Shown one piece after another: positions 5,432-11,931 of a stretch of 14,817 bases of DNA. The position numbers and the translations under genes were made by a program. Source of the stretch: RGIG8785 sp045655245 (lineage in GTDB: Bacteria > Bacillota > Clostridia > RGIG8785); contig JAZOOX010000030.1 of assembly GCA_045655245.1 (NCBI GenBank), positions 1 through 14,817 of the forward strand, in the 5' to 3' direction. How positions within the stretch are numbered: the first letter of the stretch is position 1; every line of letters begins with the position of its first letter. Under the pieces are notes generated by a model. That model was not told where the DNA came from, searched no databases, and saw only the letters and a program-made list of their open reading frames with translations.

Positions 5432-6703
5432 CTATGGCATATAGTCGAATTCCAGCGAGTCGATGCGGACCAAATCGCCTTCTTCGATGCCCATTTCTTC
5501 TAATTTGTCGATAACGCCTGCTTTGCGCAGTACACGCTGGAAGTAGCCCAAAGACTCGTAGTCCTCAAAGTTGACCGAGCCCATGACCCGCAGTACCCAA
5601 TCGCCTTCCACGATGAAGGTGTTGTTTTCCCGGCGGACAGTAAAGGTAGGCTCGCCCACGGGAACGTTGACCTCGGGCAGGTCAGCCACAATCTCAAACT
5701 CTTCTACAGGGATTTTTGACAGTCGCTCGGCCGTGTAAGACATCAGCTCGTCCACACCCTGGCGGGTGGCAGCCGAGATGATGAAGAGGGGGTAGCCCCG
5801 CTTTTTCATTTCTGCGCAAAAGGCGTCAAACGCTTCTTGGTTTTGAATGATATCCGTCTTGTTGGCAGCGACGATCTGGGGACGGTCAGCCAGTTGGGGA
5901 CGGTACTTTTTCAGTTCGGCGTTGATGGTGTCAAAGGCGATGATGGGGTCTTGCCCCGACAGCCCCGAAACATCCACGACGTGAATCAGCAGTCTGGTGC
6001 GGTCTACGTGGCGTAAAAAGTCCAGACCGAGACCCACCCCTTCACTTGCTCCCTCGATGATACCGGGGTTATCCGCCAAGACGAAGTTTGGGCGAGCGGC
6101 GGAAACAACGCCCAGGTTGGGGGTCAGGGTGGTGAAGTGATAGTCGGCGATTTTCGGGCGGGCGGCAGAGACCACCGATAAAAGGGTGGATTTGCCGACG
6201 TTGGGGAAACCCAACAGTCCCACATCGGCCAACAGTTTTAACTCCAGTGCGACGGTACGCTCTTCCCCTGCAAGTCCGTTACGGGCAAATCGAGGCGCCT
6301 GTCGGGTAGGGGTTGCGAAGTGGGCGTTACCAAACCCGCCGCGTCCGCCACGGGCGACCGTAAAGGTCTGTCCGTGTTCTTTTAAGTCAGCGATGAGAGC
6401 GTCACGTTCCACGTCGCGGACAAGAGTGCCCACGGGGACGCGAACAAACAAGTCCTCGCCGTATTTGCCGAAGCAACGGTTGCCACGGCCGTCTTCGCCG
6501 TTTTGAGCGGCGTAATGTTTTTGATAGCGGAAGTCCATCAAGGTGGTCAAGCCGCTGTCGGCGATCAGAATTACCGAGCCGCCGTTGCCGCCGTCACCGC
6601 CATCAGGACCGCCGGCCGCGACATATTTCTCGCGGTGGAAGGCAACACAGCCGTTGCCGCCTTTTCCGGCTTTGACCGTAATGGTCGCAGTATCGATAAA
6701 CAT
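5432..6703 (-). CDS. obg: Obg family GTPase (CgtA)
   Basis: Obg is an essential GTPase acting in 50S assembly and stringent and sporulation control. The chosen ATG (6701-6703) gives 423 residues beginning MFIDTATI, with TTGGAGG just upstream. A longer in-frame start at 6739 falls within a terminator stem and would add 12 non-conserved residues. The glycine-rich Obg fold spans about 1-158. The G domain has G1 GFPNVGKS (165-172), switch I TTLTPN (191-196), G3 DNPG (211-214), G4 NKTD (281-284) and G5 SAA (310-312). A C-terminal OCT domain spans about 345-423 and ends in the typical EFDYMP-like tail. G3 is usually DIPG in Obg; the N here is a small variation. A hairpin in front of the gene probably tunes its expression relative to rpmA. 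Confidence 0.97.
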   Translation of the reverse strand: MFIDTATITVKAGKGGNGCVAFHREKYVAAGGPDGGDGGNGGSVILIADSGLTTLMDFRYQKHYAAQNGEDGRGNRCFGKYGEDLFVRVPVGTLVRDVERDALIADLKEHGQTFTVARGGRGGFGNAHFATPTRQAPRFARNGLAGEERTVALELKLLADVGLLGFPNVGKSTLLSVVSAARPKIADYHFTTLTPNLGVVSAARPNFVLADNPGIIEGASEGVGLGLDFLRHVDRTRLLIHVVDVSGLSGQDPIIAFDTINAELKKYRPQLADRPQIVAANKTDIIQNQEAFDAFCAEMKKRGYPLFIISAATRQGVDELMSYTAERLSKIPVEEFEIVADLPEVNVPVGEPTFTVRRENNTFIVEGDWVLRVMGSVNFEDYESLGYFQRVLRKAGVIDKLEEMGIEEGDLVRIDSLEFDYMP

Positions 6704-6712
6704 GGTTCCTCC

Positions 6713-6756
6713 AAAAAATGCAAAAAGGGCTTTCCGCAAATTGCCGAAGCCCTTTT
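6713..6756 (-). terminator. intrinsic terminator or attenuator between rpmA and obg
   Basis: On the minus strand AAAAGGGCTT (6747-6756) pairs perfectly with AAGCCCTTTT (6723-6732). Inner complementarity of GCAA with TTGC lengthens the stem. T-runs follow (TTTTT, then TTTTTT ending near 6713). It begins 12 bases after the rpmA stop and ends just before the obg ribosome binding site. Since no separate obg promoter is evident, partial read-through is the likely mode, giving more ribosomal protein mRNA than downstream mRNA. Confidence 0.8.
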
Positions 6757-6768
6757 GGTCAAACTAAA

Positions 6769-7029
6769 TTACTGTGCAACGGGATAAACGCTGACCTGTT
6801 TCTTGTCACGGCCTTTGCGTTCAAACTTAACTTTGCCGTCCATCAGGGCGAACAGGGTATCGTCACCGCCACGACCGACGTTTACGCCGGGATGGATTTT
6901 GGTACCGCGCTGTCTAACTAAGATGTTGCCAGCCAGAACGAACTGACCGTCAGCACGCTTGGTACCCAGTCGTTTAGACTCGCTATCACGACCGTTTTTG
7001 GTACTACCCATACCTTTTTTATGTGCCAT
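6769..7029 (-). CDS. rpmA: 50S ribosomal protein bL27
   Basis: Its 86 residues begin MAHKKGMGSTKNGRDSESKR and contain AGNILVRQRGTKIHPG, both diagnostic of bL27, whose N-terminus reaches the peptidyl-transferase centre. The start at 7027-7029 has GAGGTG (7037-7042) seven bases upstream. Many Firmicutes make bL27 with an extra N-terminal peptide (like MLKLNLQFFA) removed by the protease Prp, encoded between rplU and rpmA. Here the extension is absent, and only 43 bases separate rpmA from rplU with no prp gene. A terminator-like hairpin follows the stop. Confidence 0.98.
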   Translation of the reverse strand: MAHKKGMGSTKNGRDSESKRLGTKRADGQFVLAGNILVRQRGTKIHPGVNVGRGGDDTLFALMDGKVKFERKGRDKKQVSVYPVAQ

Positions 7030-7072
7030 TAGAAAACACCTCTCTTTGTACTAAAACATAAATGGGAAGGTC

Positions 7073-7384
7073 TTACGCTTCGATAGCGGAAATCTGAACC
7101 TTCGTATAGGGTTGTCTGTGACCCTGCTTTTTGTGGTAGCCCTTTTTGGACTTGTACTTGTAAACGATAACTTTCTTTGCCTTGCCGTTCTTTAAAACGG
7201 AAGCAGTAACCTTTGCACCCTCAACAACGGGGCTGCCGATTACCATCTCGTCGTCCTTGGCAACAGCCAGAACCTGGTCAAAAGTTACGGTATCGCCTTC
7301 AGCAACTTCCAGTTTCTCAACGAAAATGGTATCGCCTTCAGCAACTTTGTACTGTTTTCCACCGGTTACGATGATTGCGTACAT
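7073..7384 (-). CDS. rplU: 50S ribosomal protein bL21
   Basis: Its 103 residues begin MYAIIVTGGKQYKVAEGD and contain VIVYKYKSKKGYHKKQGHRQPYT, the conserved rRNA-binding region of bL21. The ATG (7382-7384) is preceded by AGGAGG at 7395-7400, ten bases away. It is the first gene of the rplU-rpmA-obg-leuS cluster. A canonical promoter lies at 7471-7499, with an untranslated leader of about 80 bases that may fold into a regulatory structure. The encoded protein is a structural component of the large subunit and binds 23S rRNA domain I. Confidence 0.98.
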   Translation of the reverse strand: MYAIIVTGGKQYKVAEGDTIFVEKLEVAEGDTVTFDQVLAVAKDDEMVIGSPVVEGAKVTASVLKNGKAKKVIVYKYKSKKGYHKKQGHRQPYTKVQISAIEA

Positions 7385-7464
7385 CCAACCTGCACCTCCT
7401 TAATAATGGAACTCGCTGTCGGGGCAGTTGCGAACAACATTTTCGGACCCTTTTCATGCGGCTA
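7385..7464 (-). ncRNA. 5' leader of rplU, candidate L21-leader RNA
   Basis: The leader between the expected start point and the rplU ATG contains GTTG-TTCG-CAAC (7427-7438), a stem with a UUCG tetraloop. This is flanked by GGGTCCG and CGAGTTCC segments that can partly pair around it. Firmicutes rplU mRNAs often carry an L21 leader in this position. I recognise position and compact folding rather than a verified family match. Confidence 0.35.
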
Positions 7465-7470
7465 CCAACG

Positions 7471-7499
7471 ATTATAACATAGGTGCAAGTAAAAGTCAA
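7471..7499 (-). promoter_or_regulatory. sigma-A promoter of the rplU-leuS cluster
   Basis: On the minus strand TTGACT (7494-7499), a 17-bp spacer and TATAAT (7471-7476) form a near-perfect housekeeping promoter. It fits the high expression expected of ribosomal protein genes. The start is predicted near 7464, giving an untranslated leader of about 80 bases. Confidence 0.88.
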
Positions 7500-7578
7500 G
7501 CATCATTTTCTTCTTTTGTATATTCCTTCATCCATAGAACCAAAAGGGCGGAATTTCAAAAGTTTTTTCCGAGATTGG

Positions 7579-7607
7579 GTTATATTTTCTTCTTCTTGGC
7601 AAAACTA
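7579..7607 (+). promoter_or_regulatory. candidate sigma-F promoter of spoIIR
   Basis: GGCAAAACTA (7598-7607) matches the sigma-F -10 consensus GGNNANAMTR at every fixed position. The upstream -35 is weaker: GTTAT at 7579-7583 with 14-bp spacing resembles GYATA only loosely. The predicted start near 7614 leaves about 30 bases before the spoIIR ATG. Forespore sigma-F control of spoIIR is established in Bacillus, which supports the reading. Confidence 0.5.
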
Positions 7608-7643
7608 ACGGTACTGACATTATTCACCGAGAAGGAGAAAAAG

Positions 7644-8285
7644 ATGAAAAAGTTTTGGATTGTTTTATGGTGCATCCTACTGCTGTTGACAGGTCTGGAA
7701 GCTTATGCCGACCGTACCATGGACGGGCTTTCGGAAAACCTGTTGCGGCTTCATATTATCGCCACTGACGACACTCCCGAAGCACAAGCGCTAAAGCTTC
7801 GTGTCCGTGACCGTGTGCTGGATACCTTTGGGGACACCCTTTCGGCGTTGTCTGATACCGCTGCTGTAAAACGCTATGTGAACACCCATTTGGACGAGTT
7901 CCGTCAGGTGGCGGAAGATGAATTGCGCCGAAACGGCTCTACCGAATCGGTGACCGTTTCGTTTGGGAAAATCCCGTTTGATACGCGGGTATACGGAAAT
8001 GTCCGCCTCCCTGCAGGGGAGTATGATGCGTTGCGGATTGTGATCGGTGAGGGCAAGGGCCAAAACTGGTGGTGCGTCCTTTTCCCGCCTCTGTGTTTTG
8101 TAGAGGATGCCAAAGGCACCTTGCCGCCATCCAGCGAAGCAATTTTGCAAAAGAACTTGGATAAGGACACCTATGCCTTGATTCGGGAGGATGGAGGATT
8201 ACAGGTAGAACTGCGCTTTAAGGTGGTAGAACTTTGGGAACTGGCAAAACTGAAAACGGCGCAAGCCTGGGGAGGAACGAAATGA
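7644..8285 (+). CDS. spoIIR: stage II sporulation protein R
   Basis: SpoIIR is made in the forespore and secreted into the intermembrane space, where it signals SpoIIGA to process pro-sigma-E in the mother cell. The 213-residue protein starts with a signal-like segment MKKFWIVLWCILLLLTGLEAYA (1-22). It carries the family motif NLLRLHIIATDDTPEAQALK (about 32-51) followed by VRDRVLD, and GQNWWCVLFPPLCF near residues 138-151. The ATG at 7644 has AAGGAG at 7632-7637. The frame stays open upstream to 7428, but that extension has no ribosome binding site and would bury the signal peptide. The stop overlaps ypeB as ATGA (8282-8285). Confidence 0.96.
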   Translation: MKKFWIVLWCILLLLTGLEAYADRTMDGLSENLLRLHIIATDDTPEAQALKLRVRDRVLDTFGDTLSALSDTAAVKRYVNTHLDEFRQVAEDELRRNGSTESVTVSFGKIPFDTRVYGNVRLPAGEYDALRIVIGEGKGQNWWCVLFPPLCFVEDAKGTLPPSSEAILQKNLDKDTYALIREDGGLQVELRFKVVELWELAKLKTAQAWGGTK

Positions 8286-9601
8286 GACGGATTTTACAAT
8301 GGGGCTTTCTTGCGATTATGCTGTTTGCCGTGACCATTGGTGCGGCACTCTTTTACTATAACCGTTCGGAGACTTACGCCAAGGCAATCGAAAATAACTA
8401 CGCCCGTGCTCTTTACAGTTTGACCGAATCGGTGGGAGAGATTGATCTTGCCCTGTCCAAAGGGGTGCTGGTGACCCAGGCACCGCAACTGTCCCGCCTG
8501 ACTTCGGAAGTCTGGAGACAGACTGCGGCGGCGCAGTCTGCTTTGGGGCAACTGCCCATTCCGGAGAGCCGTCTCGAGGCTACCGAACGGTTTTTGTCAC
8601 AGGTGGGTGCTTACACTTACGCCTTGGGGCAAAAAGGCATTTCGGGGCAGCCCATGTCCGAAGAAGAACGGAAACAACTGTTGACCCTGGCAGGGTATGC
8701 CGACAGTTTGAAAAAGTCGCTGATGGCATTGGAAGGAGAGTGGGAGGACGGCAACCTGACCTTTGATCTGGGGACGGCTTATGCAGGGGATACCTCGGTT
8801 TCTTATGTAGGAGAGCTGGATACCTTGGAAGCAGGCTTCTCCGACTATCCCACCTTAATTTATGACGGACCTTTTTCGGACCATCTGGAACAAAGTGAGG
8901 CCAAGTTCTTAAGCGGGAAAAAAGAACTTTCCGATGTGGCAGTGCTGGAGCGAGTGTCTGCCATTTTAGGAGAGCAGGCGCGTGACCCGAAAATTACGGG
9001 CGCAGTAGAAGGTAAACTTGCCGCGTACGCCATTTCTGCCCGTGACGGGGAGCTGACGGGCGCCCTTACCAAGCAGGGAGGATACCCCGTTTGGCTGCTG
9101 GACAGTCGCAAACTGGGTGACCCCCAGCTGACGCCCGAACAAGCCATTGAAAAGGCAAAGGCGTTTTTGACCAAAATCGGGCTGAGTTCAATGGCGGAGA
9201 GTTATTATATTAAGGAAGGGAAAAGCATCACCGCCAACTTTGCCTATGTCCAGGACGGGGTGACCGTTTACGGAGACTTGGTTAAAGTAAAGGTGGCGTT
9301 GGACAACGGCGATGTCATTGGTTTTGAAGCCCAGGGCTATCTGATGAGCCACCACCGTCGCGAGATTCCCGCTCCTGTGATCTCTCCTGAAGAAGCCCTT
9401 TCTGCCGTCAGCAGTGTGGTGACGGTAAAAAAGACCGCCCAGGCATTGATTCCCACCCCTGACGGACGGGAATTGCCCTGCTATGAGATTTTGGGTCTTT
9501 GCGGTGAGCGGAACTTCCTGATGTATGTGAACACACAGACCGGGGTGGAAGAAAACATTTTGATGCTGTTAGAGACCGAGGACGGAGTTTTGACCTTATG
9601 A
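8282..9601 (+). CDS. ypeB: germination protein YpeB
   Basis: YpeB is a spore protein needed to localise or stabilise the cortex-lytic enzyme SleB. The 439 residues begin with a single membrane anchor (about 7-26), then a helical region rich in SNxYARA-like segments (NNYARALYSLTESV near 36). PepSY/YPEB-type repeats occur in the C-terminal part (TPEQAIEKAKAFL near 283, SPEEALSAVSSV near 366), and the tail YVNTQTGVEENILML is typical of PepSY folds. The start at 8282 has GGAGG six bases upstream (8271-8275); a longer frame from 8234 lies inside spoIIR. In Bacillus ypeB follows sleB; here sleB is not adjacent and spoIIR takes that position. The stop overlaps the next gene as ATGA. Confidence 0.93.
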   Translation: MRRILQWGFLAIMLFAVTIGAALFYYNRSETYAKAIENNYARALYSLTESVGEIDLALSKGVLVTQAPQLSRLTSEVWRQTAAAQSALGQLPIPESRLEATERFLSQVGAYTYALGQKGISGQPMSEEERKQLLTLAGYADSLKKSLMALEGEWEDGNLTFDLGTAYAGDTSVSYVGELDTLEAGFSDYPTLIYDGPFSDHLEQSEAKFLSGKKELSDVAVLERVSAILGEQARDPKITGAVEGKLAAYAISARDGELTGALTKQGGYPVWLLDSRKLGDPQLTPEQAIEKAKAFLTKIGLSSMAESYYIKEGKSITANFAYVQDGVTVYGDLVKVKVALDNGDVIGFEAQGYLMSHHRREIPAPVISPEEALSAVSSVVTVKKTAQALIPTPDGRELPCYEILGLCGERNFLMYVNTQTGVEENILMLLETEDGVLTL

Positions 9602-10023
9602 TGGGGTTGATTTGGGGCGCCGTTGCAGGGGCATTGATGAGCATTCAGGGCGCGATGAACACCCGTCTCGGCGATAAAATCGGTCTTTGGGAGACTACGG
9701 CGCTGGTGCAGGGCATCGGGTTTTTCCTGTCGGTCATTGTGGCGTGGATCTGGGGTCGCGGCGACATCGGCGGCGTGGTTACCGTCAACAAGTTTTATCT
9801 ATTAGGCGGCGCCTTGGGGGTCGGCATCACCTTCTTTGTTATGATGGCAATGAAAAACTTAGGTGCCGCTGTCAGTGTTTCTGCTATCCTGATTGCCCAA
9901 GTGCTGGTGGCAGCAGTATTGGATGCTTTTGGATTTTTGGGGATGAAGAAAGTCCCCTTCGGTTGGAACAAGTACCTGGGACTTTTGGTAATGATCGGCG
10001 GTCTGATTTTGTTTCAGTGGTGA
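9598..10023 (+). CDS. DMT-superfamily membrane protein, YdcZ/DUF606 family
   Basis: This 141-residue integral membrane protein has about five hydrophobic helices (2-19, 33-53, 66-84, 88-112, 124-140). The sequence MSIQGAMNTRLGDKIG and the later GAAVSVSAILIAQVLVAAVLDAFGFLG are characteristic of DUF606 (YdcZ), a half-size relative of drug/metabolite transporters. The substrate is unknown. Two ATGs follow each other at 9598 and 9601; the first overlaps the ypeB stop and is taken as start, but the second is equally possible. It is the last gene of the spoIIR-ypeB transcript, ahead of a strong terminator. Whether it acts in spores or is only carried along is not shown by sequence. Confidence 0.88.
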   Translation: MMGLIWGAVAGALMSIQGAMNTRLGDKIGLWETTALVQGIGFFLSVIVAWIWGRGDIGGVVTVNKFYLLGGALGVGITFFVMMAMKNLGAAVSVSAILIAQVLVAAVLDAFGFLGMKKVPFGWNKYLGLLVMIGGLILFQW

Positions 10024-10052
10024 AAAAAGCACTCCGAAAGGAGTGCTTTTTT
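10023..10052 (+). terminator. intrinsic terminator of the spoIIR-ypeB-ydcZ operon
   Basis: AAAAAGCACTCC (10024-10035), GAAA tetraloop (10036-10039) and GGAGTGCTTTTT form a perfect stem followed by T's, directly after the stop codon at 10021-10023. Confidence 0.93.
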
Positions 10053-10074
10053 CTGTTTGTTAACGGAGAATAAG

Positions 10075-10103
10075 AAAAAAGACATCCCGAAGGATGTCTT
10101 TTT
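10075..10103 (-). terminator. terminator of tRNA-Thr and the his operon (bidirectional)
   Basis: A 12-bp stem AAAAAGACATCC / GGATGTCTTTTT (10076-10087 and 10092-10103) has a four-base loop. On the minus strand it starts at the CCA end of tRNA-Thr and ends in a T-run. Because it is A/T-flanked on both sides it should also stop plus-strand read-through. Confidence 0.9.
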
Positions 10104-10178
10104 GGAGCTACTGATCCGATTCGAACGGACGACCTGCTCATTACGAGTGAGCTGCTCTACCTGCTGAGCCACAGTAGC
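10103..10178 (-). tRNA. tRNA-Thr (anticodon CGT)
   Basis: The acceptor GCTACTG/CAGTAGC lies at 10172-10178 and 10107-10113, with discriminator T at 10106 and encoded CCA at 10103-10105. The anticodon stem GCTCA/TGAGC with loop CTCGTAA gives anticodon CGT (threonine ACG codons). The T arm contains GTTCGAATC. It has its own strong promoter (10189-10216) and lies directly downstream of the his operon with no terminator between. Confidence 0.96.
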
Positions 10179-10188
10179 ACGCCCTATC

Positions 10189-10216
10189 ATTATACCATAA
10201 TTTGATGGTTTGTCAA
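10189..10216 (-). promoter_or_regulatory. promoter of tRNA-Thr
   Basis: A consensus TTGACA (10211-10216) and TATAAT (10189-10194) are separated by 16 bp on the minus strand. The -10 box ends 10 bases before the tRNA 5' end. The -35 box overlaps the last codons and TGA stop of the DUF1294 gene. Confidence 0.9.
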
Positions 10217-10479
10217 GAGCGGGAAAGGTAAAATCCCAGGAGCGCCAGCTGTAATATTAACGACAGGGTGTTTAAAACCCAAAATCGACGGTGCTTGGTC
10301 TTATGACGAAAGAGGTACATCCCGCTGAGCGCACCTGCGGCACCGAAAGCCGCACCTAAGAGGAGCAACGTTTTTTCGGGGATGCGGCGGCCACTACCCT
10401 TGGACTTCAGCTTATCGTACCCATAAATCAAAAGAACAATACCGTTCCAGAGTATGAAAACCCATTCTGATATGTTCAT
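10213..10479 (-). CDS. DUF1294 family small membrane protein
   Basis: This 88-residue protein has three hydrophobic segments (about 4-20, 37-55, 67-85). It shows the DUF1294 pattern: YDK (21-23), RRIPE (31-35), a small-residue glycine/alanine helix ending in GM (53-54), and FRHKTKH (57-63). Function of the family is unknown. I prefer the ATG at 10477-10479, which has AGGG about eight bases upstream. A TTG at 10485 would add two residues and overlap the preceding stop as TTGA. It is the last gene of the his operon, two bases after the histidinol-phosphatase stop, yet nothing links it to histidine synthesis by sequence. Confidence 0.88.
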   Translation of the reverse strand: MNISEWVFILWNGIVLLIYGYDKLKSKGSGRRIPEKTLLLLGAAFGAAGALSGMYLFRHKTKHRRFWVLNTLSLILQLALLGFYLSRS

Positions 10480-10481
10480 GG

Positions 10482-11273
10482 TCAAAACCCTGGTGAAAAG
10501 TCGGTAAAGCCGACTTCCCGCGCAATTGATTCGCTTAGGTCAAAGCAATGGGCAATGGTCTTGGCGCTGTGGCTGTCGCTGTTCAAAATTACCCGGCCGC
10601 CGTTTTGGAAAATGTATTCCAAAATCGGTTTTGCGGGATAGGGTGTGGTGCGCCAGTTGCGGGACATGGCTCCCGAATTGATTTCGAAGGGGATGCCGTA
10701 GGGCAGTAAAATGTCCAGGGCTTTTTGCCACGCCGCTCTGTATCGGGGGTGGGTCTCGTCAATCAGGGGGTGCTTCTCGTTGAACTTGGTTAACAAGTCA
10801 AAGTGCCCGATGATGTCGGGGTGAAGCGCCCGGCCAATGCGGGAGACCCGCTCAAAATAGTTTTCGCAATAGGCGTAAATATCGTCGTCAAACCCTTCTT
10901 CTACTGCCTGCAAAAGAACAGCGGGAGTATCATCCACGTCGTAGATCTTCCCGTTTCGTCCTTCTACGGTGTGGGAAGAGCCGATAACATAATCGTAGGC
11001 TTCGGTGATGGGCACCGAGAACAGATCCTGCTCGATACCGCAAAGAATGGTGATTTGGTCCTTGTACTTTTCCTTCAGCCGTGCGATCTCGGCACGGTAG
11101 GCGGGAATATCGGCGGATTTCATGGTGTATTCGCTGGTGTCACCCACAGCGGGAGCGTGGCCCGAAAAGCCCAGGCGTTTCAGCCCCAGGGCAATCGCGG
11201 ACTGCACCATTTCTTCGGGGGTGCTTGCCCCGTCGCAAAAGGTGGTATGAATGTGGAAGTCCTCCAAAATCAT
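10482..11273 (-). CDS. hisJ: histidinol-phosphatase, PHP family (HisJ/HisK type)
   Basis: This enzyme removes phosphate from L-histidinol phosphate, the penultimate stage of histidine synthesis. The 263 residues show PHP metal ligands: H7 and H9 in DFHIHTTFCDG, H39 (GFSGHAP), E81 (CGIEQD), H101 (GSSHT), H157 (IGHFDLL), and D233/H235 (NSDSH). This is the Firmicutes form, unrelated to the HAD-type phosphatase fused to hisB in enterobacteria. The hisB here lacks that domain, as expected. The ATG at 11271-11273 overlaps the hisIE stop as ATGA. It is the last recognised enzyme gene of the his operon. Confidence 0.93.
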   Translation of the reverse strand: MILEDFHIHTTFCDGASTPEEMVQSAIALGLKRLGFSGHAPAVGDTSEYTMKSADIPAYRAEIARLKEKYKDQITILCGIEQDLFSVPITEAYDYVIGSSHTVEGRNGKIYDVDDTPAVLLQAVEEGFDDDIYAYCENYFERVSRIGRALHPDIIGHFDLLTKFNEKHPLIDETHPRYRAAWQKALDILLPYGIPFEINSGAMSRNWRTTPYPAKPILEYIFQNGGRVILNSDSHSAKTIAHCFDLSESIAREVGFTDFSPGF

Positions 11274-11920
11274 TGGGTCATCTTCTCCTGCTTTACTTTG
11301 TGGTCGATGACATGGCGGGATGCCAGTTCCCGATGGATATCCTCCAGCGAAATCCCCATTTCAATCATCAAAACCATAACATGGTACGCCAAATCGGCAA
11401 TTTCGTAAATCGTTTCAGCCTTGTCCTCGGCTTTTCCTGCGATAATGACCTCGGTGGATTCTTCGCCTACCTTCTTTAAAATTTTGTCCAGCCCTTTGTC
11501 AAAGAGATAGGTGGTGTAAGACCCTTCTTTCCGTTCGGTTTTTCTGCCGCGGATGAGGTCCATTAAACCCTCGTAAGAAAACTCGTGCAACGATTCGCTT
11601 TCATAAACGGGTTTGGTAAAGCAGGAATCGGTTCCCGTATGGCAGGCAGGACCGTCTTTTTCTACCATGACAATCAGTGCATCGTTATCGCAGTCAGCGG
11701 TGATCGAGACAATATGCTGATAGTTGCCGCTGGTTTCGCCTTTTAACCAAAGTTCCTGACGGGAGCGGCTGTAAAAGCAGGTCAGACCCTTTTCCAGTGA
11801 AATTTCCAAGCTTTCTTTGTTCATATATGCCAGGGTCAGTACTTTTTTTGTGATGGCGTCTACGACGATGGCGGGAATCAGACCCCTTTCGTCGAACTTT
11901 AAGGTGTTTGTGTCGAGCAT
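11270..11920 (-). CDS. hisIE: bifunctional phosphoribosyl-AMP cyclohydrolase / phosphoribosyl-ATP pyrophosphatase
   Basis: This fusion performs two early histidine steps: pyrophosphohydrolysis of PR-ATP (HisE) and ring opening of PR-AMP (HisI). The chosen ATG gives 216 residues beginning MLDTNTLKF, with AGGAGG (11928-11933) seven bases upstream; a longer frame runs back into hisF without conservation. The HisI part (about 1-110) has YMN (32-34) and metal ligands around D76-C77-D78, with C93 and C100 in ACHTGTDSCF. The HisE part (about 133-216) has YLFDKGLDKILKKVGEES with acidic metal ligands E153/E154 and E157, and D176. The hisF stop TAG is merged with the ribosome binding site. Confidence 0.95.
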   Translation of the reverse strand: MLDTNTLKFDERGLIPAIVVDAITKKVLTLAYMNKESLEISLEKGLTCFYSRSRQELWLKGETSGNYQHIVSITADCDNDALIVMVEKDGPACHTGTDSCFTKPVYESESLHEFSYEGLMDLIRGRKTERKEGSYTTYLFDKGLDKILKKVGEESTEVIIAGKAEDKAETIYEIADLAYHVMVLMIEMGISLEDIHRELASRHVIDHKVKQEKMTQ

Positions 11921-11931
11921 TGTTATTCCTC

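Noticed and set aside
6704..6739. Upstream start of obg adding 12 residues
   Set aside because: The extension lies in the terminator stem and is not Obg-like. The ATG at 6703 has a clear GGAGG and gives the standard MFID N-terminus.
7428..7643. N-terminal extension of spoIIR
   Set aside because: The frame is open but includes the rplU promoter region, has no ribosome binding site and would hide the signal peptide that starts at 7644.
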